This document shows, in pieces, positions 58,372-64,000 of a DNA stretch of 64,000 nt. The notes beneath the pieces are model-generated. The model was not told where the DNA came from and searched no databases. It was given only the letters and a program-made list of their open reading frames with translations. The translations under genes were made by a program, and so were the position numbers. Source of the stretch: Nocardioides sp. Soil774 (lineage in GTDB: Bacteria > Actinomycetota > Actinomycetes > Propionibacteriales > Nocardioidaceae); contig NZ_LMSM01000006.1 in NCBI RefSeq assembly GCF_001428125.1, positions 245,550 to 309,549 on the forward strand, read 5' to 3'. Numbering within the stretch: position 1 is the stretch's first letter; every line of letters starts with the position of its first letter.

Positions 58372-60479
58372 CGCACGGTCTCCTTGTCGCCGCTCTTGCG
58401 GATCACGAGGTTGGCCCAGTCGTCGACCGCGACCTCGAAGCCGGGGTGGACGGGGATGGTGGAGCCGAACTCCTCCACGATGGCGGGGCCGGTGAAGGTG
58501 TCGCCGGCGCCGAGGTCGCCGCGCCAGATGACGGGGGTGTCGACGTAGCCCTGGTCGGCGTCGAAGCAGACAGGGCGGGTGCCGCGGACCGCACGGTCCT
58601 CGACGGACCCGGCGGCGGGGGCGAGCGTCGGGATCTCCGGCCGCGTGATCGGCCCGACCCCGGTGACGCGGAGGTTGACCCACTCGACCTGCTGGTCGCG
58701 GTCGCCCCGGAAGTCGTAGCCGTAGAGCTGGCGGTGCTCGGCGTGGAAGGCCTCGGCCACCTGCGCGACGTACGCCGCGTCGACCTCCTGCTCCGGGCCG
58801 CCCTCGGGCGCGGCCACCCGGACCTCGTAGGCCTGCCCGACGTAGCGGACGTCGATCGTGCGGTGGAACTCATGCTCCGCGGCGGCGAAGCCCTCCTTGG
58901 CGAGCGCCTCGCGCGCCCGGTCGGTCAGGGTGTCGAGCACCGCCTGCACGGCCGCGTGGTCGATCGCGGACTCCTTGGCGACGTGGGTCTGCACGTAGTC
59001 GTTCTTCACGTCGACGGTCAGCAGGCCGAAGGCGCTGACGTTGCCCGGGTTGGGCGGCACGACGACGCCGGCCAGGTCGAGGATGTCGACGAGGCGGCAC
59101 GCGAGCAGCGAGCCGGAGCCGCCGAAGGTGGTGAGCATGAAGTCGCGCACGTCGAGGCCGCGCTTGACGCTGACCTGGCGCAGGGCGTTGGCCTGGTTCC
59201 AGGCCGAGATCTCCAGGATGCCGGTGGCGCACCTCTCGAAGTCGACGCCCAGCTTTCCGGCCAGGTCGGCGATGCCGGCGCGGGCCGCCTCGACGTCGAG
59301 GGGGATCTCGCCGCCGAGGAGGTGGGGAGGGATCCGGCCGAGGGTGACGTGGGCGTCGGTGATCGTGGGGGCGGTGCCGCCCTTGCCGTAGCAGAGCGGG
59401 CCCGGGTCGGCGCCGGCCGAGTGGGGGCCGACCTTGAGGGTGCCCTCGGGCGAGAGCCAGGCGATCGAGCCGCCGCCGGCACCGACGGTGACGACGTCGA
59501 TCATCGGGATCTTGCTGGGGTAGGCACCGACCGTGCCCTCGGTGGTGAGGGTCGGCTCGCCGTCGAGGACGACGGAGACGTCGGTGGACGTGCCGCCGCC
59601 GTCGCAGGTGAGGATCCTCGGGAAGCCGGCGACCTTGGCGATGAGGGCGGCGCCGAGCGCGCCCGCGGCCGGGCCGGACAGCACGGTGGTGATCGGCTGG
59701 TGCACGACCTCGTCGGCCGACAGCACGCCGCCGTTGGACTTCATGACGTAGAACGGGATCTCGTTGCCGGTGAAGTTGAGGAGGCGCTCGGAGATGTTGG
59801 TGACGTAGCGGCTCACGTTGGGCTTGACCGCGGCGTCGACCAGCGTGGTCATCGCCCGCTCGTACTCGCGGTACTCGCGGAGCACCTCGCTCGAGATCGA
59901 CACGACAGCCTCGGGGTGCTCGCGGCGCAGGATCTCGCGCATCCGCAGCTCGTGGTCGTCGTTGGCGTAGGCGTGCAGGAAGCAGACCGCGATCGTGGCG
60001 ATGCCCCGGTCGCGGAACCAGCGGGCGGTGGCGACGGCGGCGTCCTCGTCGAAGGGCCGGACCTCCGCGCCGGTGAAGTCGAGGCGACCGCCGACCGTGC
60101 GGACCCGGTCGGCGGGCACGATGCGGTCGGGCTTGACCCAGAAGTAGGAGTTGCCGTAGCCGTCGGGCACCGACTGGCGGGCGATCTCGAGCATGAACTC
60201 GTAGCCCTCGGTCGTGATGAAGCCGAGCGCCTCGACCTTGCCCTCGAGCAGCTTGTTGGTGGCGACCGTGGTGCCGTGGGAGACGGCCGTGATGTCGCTG
60301 CCGTCGGCGTCGATCGTGGCCAGGATCTTCTCGATGCCGGCGATGAAGCCGTCGGCCGGGTTGCCCGGGGTGCTGGGGGTCTTGGTCGTGACCAGCTCCC
60401 CGGAGTCCTCGTCGAAGGCGACCACGTCGGTGAACGTGCCACCGGTGTCGATGCCGATCCTGATCCGCCGATTGCTCAT
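58368..60479 (-). CDS. HyuA / oxoprolinase A-type ATPase subunit
   Basis: 703 residues. ASKHA ATPase fold: RIGIDTGGTFTDVVAFDEDSGEL (about 6-28, phosphate 1), SHGTTVATNKLLEGK, VLSGPAAGALGAALIA, LTCDGGGTSTDVSVVLDGEP (about 300-320), VGAGGGSIAW, GPHSAGADPGPLCYGKGG. Provides ATP-driven activation of an amide or carbonyl substrate for HyuB. Hydantoin substrates fit the neighbouring ring-opening amidohydrolase operon, with which it shares a 41-bp upstream motif. ATG 60479; no clear Shine-Dalgarno. Confidence 0.92.
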   Translation of the reverse strand: MSNRRIRIGIDTGGTFTDVVAFDEDSGELVTTKTPSTPGNPADGFIAGIEKILATIDADGSDITAVSHGTTVATNKLLEGKVEALGFITTEGYEFMLEIARQSVPDGYGNSYFWVKPDRIVPADRVRTVGGRLDFTGAEVRPFDEDAAVATARWFRDRGIATIAVCFLHAYANDDHELRMREILRREHPEAVVSISSEVLREYREYERAMTTLVDAAVKPNVSRYVTNISERLLNFTGNEIPFYVMKSNGGVLSADEVVHQPITTVLSGPAAGALGAALIAKVAGFPRILTCDGGGTSTDVSVVLDGEPTLTTEGTVGAYPSKIPMIDVVTVGAGGGSIAWLSPEGTLKVGPHSAGADPGPLCYGKGGTAPTITDAHVTLGRIPPHLLGGEIPLDVEAARAGIADLAGKLGVDFERCATGILEISAWNQANALRQVSVKRGLDVRDFMLTTFGGSGSLLACRLVDILDLAGVVVPPNPGNVSAFGLLTVDVKNDYVQTHVAKESAIDHAAVQAVLDTLTDRAREALAKEGFAAAEHEFHRTIDVRYVGQAYEVRVAAPEGGPEQEVDAAYVAQVAEAFHAEHRQLYGYDFRGDRDQQVEWVNLRVTGVGPITRPEIPTLAPAAGSVEDRAVRGTRPVCFDADQGYVDTPVIWRGDLGAGDTFTGPAIVEEFGSTIPVHPGFEVAVDDWANLVIRKSGDKETVR

Positions 60480-60513
60480 GGGGTCGATCCAACCGCTCGT
60501 ACGCCGTCGCGAA

Positions 60514-60554
60514 CCACGGCAATTCCTGCCGACGGACAGGGCATTCGCTGGCAG
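60514..60554 (-). promoter_or_regulatory. Shared catabolic operator/promoter motif, copy 2 (hyuA operon)
   Basis: Gap-free match (29/41) to 51462-51502, on the same strand and at the same 34-nt distance from the start codon. Most conserved are TTGCCGTGG near the gene and TGCCA.CGA at the far end. The rest of the 270-bp gap up to 60749 holds no gene beyond a doubtful 24-codon hydrophobic frame ending at about 60743. Confidence 0.65.
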
Positions 60555-60749
60555 ATGCTGGGCAACCCTGCACCACGAGGCGTAGAACCGGCGTGGACGG
60601 GACACACTCACCCCTGACCCAGGACGACCCCGAGATCGCTCGCGCCACCTGTCGCGACCTGGCGCCTCGTGGTGATGCTGCTCGGCATCGTCGTCGCGTT
60701 CGTCGGCGCAGCCGGACCCTTCTGGATCATGAACGCGACCTGACCCCGG

Positions 60750-63700
60750 TCACAGGTCGCGCAGGACCCGCCAGCGGAGGACGGCCGGCGTGGTCTCGCG
60801 CACCCCGCTCGCGCTCGTGGCGCGGACCCGCAGCACGTGGCGCCCGAGCGCGAGCCGGCGCACCCTGAGTGGGGACGAGCACGCACGCCACCGCTCGCGG
60901 TCCAGCCGGCACTCGAAGCTCGCCACCGGGTCGTCGGCCCGGAAGCGCAAGCGTGCGCTGCGCGACGTCGTACGAGCACGGGGGTGCCGGGTGATGCGGG
61001 TCGACGGCTCGGCGGCCGGGGTCGGGGTGGTGCCCGGCGTCGGGGTCGGCGTCGGGGTCGGCGTCGGTGTGGGGGTGGTGCTCGGGGTCGGCGTGGGGCC
61101 CGTCGTCGGGCTGGGGCTCGGGCTGGGACTCGGGCTGGGACTCGGGCTCGGGCTCGGGGCTCGGGCTCGGGGTCGGACTCGGGCTGGGACTCGGTGTCGG
61201 GGCGGTCGGCGTGGGCACGTCCGCGACCGCGACGGTCCACAGCTCGCGACCGGTGGCCGCGTCGTCGAGGACGAGGACGACCCGCCCGCCGACCACGACG
61301 GCCTCCCCGGCGTGGCTGCCGCGCGCACCGGCGGCGACGTCTGCCAGCCGCGAGGCGCCGGAGCCGGAGAGCACCCACGGCTCGTCGCCGCGGTCGGGCG
61401 TGCTCGCGCGCACCAGCAGCCGGTCGCCGAGGTCGGCCAGCGGCACCGGGTTGCTGTCCGCCGGGGCCGGGCGCGAGGTCGGCGACCTGCTTCGTGCCCG
61501 CGGCCGTCCCGTCGCTGGTCCAGGGCTCGCGTCCGGACGGACCCGTGCGGGCGCTGAACCACCACCCGCTGCCCCACGCGCGCAGGTCGGCGGGCGCGCT
61601 CTCGCCGCGGCTCGACCCGACGGGCGTCTGGTAGAGCCCGTCGTCCAGGTCGGCGACCATCGTCGCGTTCTCGCGGTAGAGCTCGACGCCGTAGCCGTCG
61701 GCGCTGGCGGCGAGCAGCGCTTGCGCGCCGCGCGGTGCCGGCGCGCCCAGCACCTGGTCGTCGTTCTCGTCCCACTCGTAGGTCAGGGTGCCGGTCGTCG
61801 TGCCGTCGGTGCGCACCAGCCGCTGGTCGACGCGGTACCACGCACGCCCGTCGGGCGCCTCGGTCACGCCGCCGTGCACCAGCAGGTCGCCGGAGCCGTA
61901 GGACAGGTCGCGGTTCGGGATCAGCTTCTGGGTGCCGGCCCGGGTGCCGTCGGAGCCGAAGAGCGCGACGTAGCGGTAGCCGTCCTCGTTCTCGGTCTCC
62001 CGGGCCAGCCAGGTGACCCGGTCGCCCGCGGCGGCGATCCAGCGCACGTGCGAGTCGTCGAACGGCAGCCCGTAGCCGAACGTGGTGGTGTCCACGACGA
62101 GACGCGTGCCGGCGGCGTCGCTGGTCCACAGCTCACGACCTGCCGCGGTCCGTGCCGAGAAGAACAGCCTGTCCCCCACAGCCGTGAGCTCGAGCGGACG
62201 CGCGCTGGCGGTGCCGGCGACGACGTCGGCCTCGAGCCGGGTTCCCGTCGGGGTGCCGTCGCTCGACCACAGCTCGCGTCCGTGCACCCCGTCGTCGGCG
62301 GTGAACCAGACCCGGTCGCCGACGACCTCGAGGTCCATCGGCGTCGAGGACGCCTGTCCGGGTCGTACGTCGCTGAGCAGGCGCGTGCCGGCGGGGGTCC
62401 CGTCGCTGACCCACAGCTCGCGGCCGGCCTGCGCGGTGCGTGCGGTGTAGACGACCGCGTCGCCCAGCACGACGAGGTCGCGGGGACTGCTGCCGGCCGC
62501 GCCCGGCCAGGCGTCGGCGAGGCGGGTGAACGGGCCCGGGTCGCCGGCGGCGCCGGGCTGGGCGGCCGCGGCCAACGCCTGGCGAGGCACGCCCTGCCGC
62601 CTCGGGCCGCCGGCGTACTGCCCCCAGTCCGCCGGCGCCGCGGTGCCGGTCGGGTACTCGAAGGCGTAGAGGCCGGGCCAGTAGCCGCCGAAGTTCTCGG
62701 GGTGGTAGCCGGCGACGACGAGCTCGGAGCGCCCGTTGCCGTCGAGGTCGGCGATCGCCGGGGTCCACCCGGTCGAGGTGTTCATGCGCAGCGGGAACCC
62801 CGGCAGCGCGACGCCGGTGCGGTCCCAGGCCCAGACGAAGTGGTAGCGCTTGCCGTCGGCGTCGTAGGCGAGCCCGGACGCGACGACGTCCTGGAGGCCG
62901 TCGTTGTCGAGGTCGCCGATGACGGGCGACGTGTCGAGGACGACGCCGGGCTCGAGCAAGGGGATCGGCCGCGGCCACCCCGGCAGCTCCGTCCCGTCGC
63001 CCTGGTAGGCGTGCACCAGCTGCGGCGAGCCGACGACCACCTCGACGTCACCGTCGCCGTCGAGGTCGCCCAGCGCGGGGTGCTGCGTCGTCGTCGCCTG
63101 ACCGGCGTCGCCGCCGACCATCCACCGCGCGACCCGGCCGCCGTCGGGACGGAGCACCTCGATCGAGCCGCCGGCCTCGACCACGACCTCCGGGCCGGCG
63201 GCGCCCACCACGTCGCCCACCGCGATCCGGTCCATGTGGTCGAAGCCCTCCACGTGCACCGGCCAGCCCGCGACCGCGGTGCCGTCGCCGTGCCAGGCGC
63301 CCACGTTGGACTCGCCGCTGTAGGAGGCCCCGCCACCCACGACCTCGGGGCGGCCGTCGGCATCGAGGTCGGCGACCGCCGGCTCGGCCTGCTGCTGGAA
63401 CGCGCCGGGACCCGGCAGGGGCCACCCGCCGTCGCGGACGTCGTCGCCCTGGGCGTCGAGCATCGAGTAGTAGTGGTCGTCGGGGTTGTAGACGAGGTCG
63501 TCGGTGCCGTCCGCGTCGCGGTCGATCGCGGCCGCCGGGTGCAGCCCTCCGATGAAGTTCGTCCGCGGCCAGCCGGGCAGTGCGCGGCCCGCGCCGTCCA
63601 GCGCGGTGATGCGGTCGAGGAAGTTGTTGCTCACGACCTCGAGGCCGGGCCGTGCCGGATCGAGCTCGGCCAGCGAGAGGTACTCGTGCGAGCGGGTGCC

Positions 63701-64000
63701 CACCGGCCAGCCCGGGAGGATCGACCCGTCGGGGTCGACCGCGGTCGTCGTGCCACGGGCGATGCCGCTGACGAGCACCTCGAGGTCGGGATCGCCGTCG
63801 ACGTCCCCGACGAGGACACCGCTGCCGCAGCACTGGTAGGTCCCTGCGGTGAAGAGCATGTCGACCGGGAAGCCGGGCTTGAGCAGCGGCGCGCCCGTCT
63901 GCGCCTGGACGAGCGCCGGCTCGCGAGGTGCGTCGGTCGGTGCCTGGGTGGCACGGAGCGTGCGCTCCCCCGCGCCACCGCCCGGAGCGGCGGGCGCGGG
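60750..64000 (-). CDS. Secreted FG-GAP / DGTxxGT-repeat protein, 5' end outside window, two frameshifts
   Basis: At least about 1080 codons, entering from beyond the window end. N-terminal half: FG-GAP/VCBS repeats with calcium-type loops (GDVDGDPDLEVLVSG, ADLDADGRPEVVGG, GDLDGDGDVEVVVGS, GDLDNDGLQDVVASG, ADLDGNGRSELVVAG). Middle: repeats GRELWVSDGTPAGTRLLSDV of the hyaline-like DGTxxGT type. Then a Pro/Ser/Thr linker and a C-terminal domain FECRLDRERWRACSSPLRVRRL..GRHVLRVRA, common on actinobacterial surface proteins. Reading on needs a -1 base correction in CCCC runs near 61467 and again near 61160; both could be assembly errors or true breaks. Confidence 0.75.

Noticed and set aside
60658..60743. 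Tiny hydrophobic peptide VVMLLGIVVAFVGAAGPFWI near the end of the FG-GAP gene
   Set aside because: 24 codons, no ribosome-binding site, antisense to nothing informative; could be chance in a GC-rich sequence.

Overview
The window is a high-GC, gene-dense actinobacterial chromosome segment with many four-base start/stop overlaps and frequent GTG starts. WhiB7, AdnAB, mycoredoxin-1, an F420-type luciferase-fold oxidoreductase, UPF0182 and PPA1309 family proteins all point to Actinomycetota. The phenylacetate genes and overall style resemble Nocardioides or a close relative (inference from gene content). No insertion sequence, prophage, rRNA operon or CRISPR array was seen. One tRNA (initiator Met) is present.

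Layout. 1-4.9 kb: phenylacetyl-CoA epoxidase genes paaA-B-C-D (minus; paaD cut by the window edge) divergent from paaZ across a TetR-like palindrome. 4.9-10.8 kb: small membrane proteins, a rhodanese lipoprotein, an SDR that lacks its catalytic Tyr, two luciferase-like oxidoreductases, a CDF metal transporter and an Asp/Glu racemase. 10.9-14.8 kb: an unusual FAD-oxidoreductase/TPR fusion convergent with a fatty-acid desaturase. 14.8-18.8 kb: a stress/envelope cluster (holin-X-like protein, DUF3618, DUF4383, Lys/Ala/Pro protein) in which three transcription units carry promoters matching GnnT-N15/16-GGGTAC, the pattern of Streptomyces SigB-type sigma factors. 18.8-25.6 kb: CopC-CopD fusion, then a MarR/dehydrogenase pair divergent from a molybdopterin oxidoreductase operon across a 26-bp operator.

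25.7-49.2 kb is a conserved actinobacterial core: UPF0182, PPA1309, YlbL protease, MoaE, DUF2342, NUDIX, metallopeptidase, PHP protein, orphan TOMM-cyclodehydratase-like protein, whiB7 with an attenuated leader and upstream peptide, uvrD2, mycoredoxin, NudC, DeoD and the AdnAB helicase-nuclease. From memory the order parallels the M. tuberculosis Rv3193c-Rv3202c region.

49.4-60.5 kb: a ring-opening amidohydrolase (barbiturase/cyanurate hydrolase family) with carbamate kinase, a SpoIIE phosphatase divergent from an RsbW-like GAF kinase, a free-standing LanC-like cyclase, and a HyuA/HyuB-type hydantoinase/carboxylase pair. The carbamate-kinase and HyuA operons share a 41-bp promoter-proximal motif (29 of 41 identical, no gaps) lying exactly 34 nt before each ATG, suggesting one regulator controls both nitrogen-ring catabolic operons. 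60.7-64 kb: a large secreted FG-GAP repeat protein cut by the window end and apparently broken by two single-C frameshifts.

Most noteworthy: the shared 41-bp motif, a two-copy intergenic hairpin element showing compensatory base change, the WhiB7 leader attenuator, the SigB-like promoter set next to a partner-switching phosphatase/kinase pair, and several small genes that routine calling would miss.
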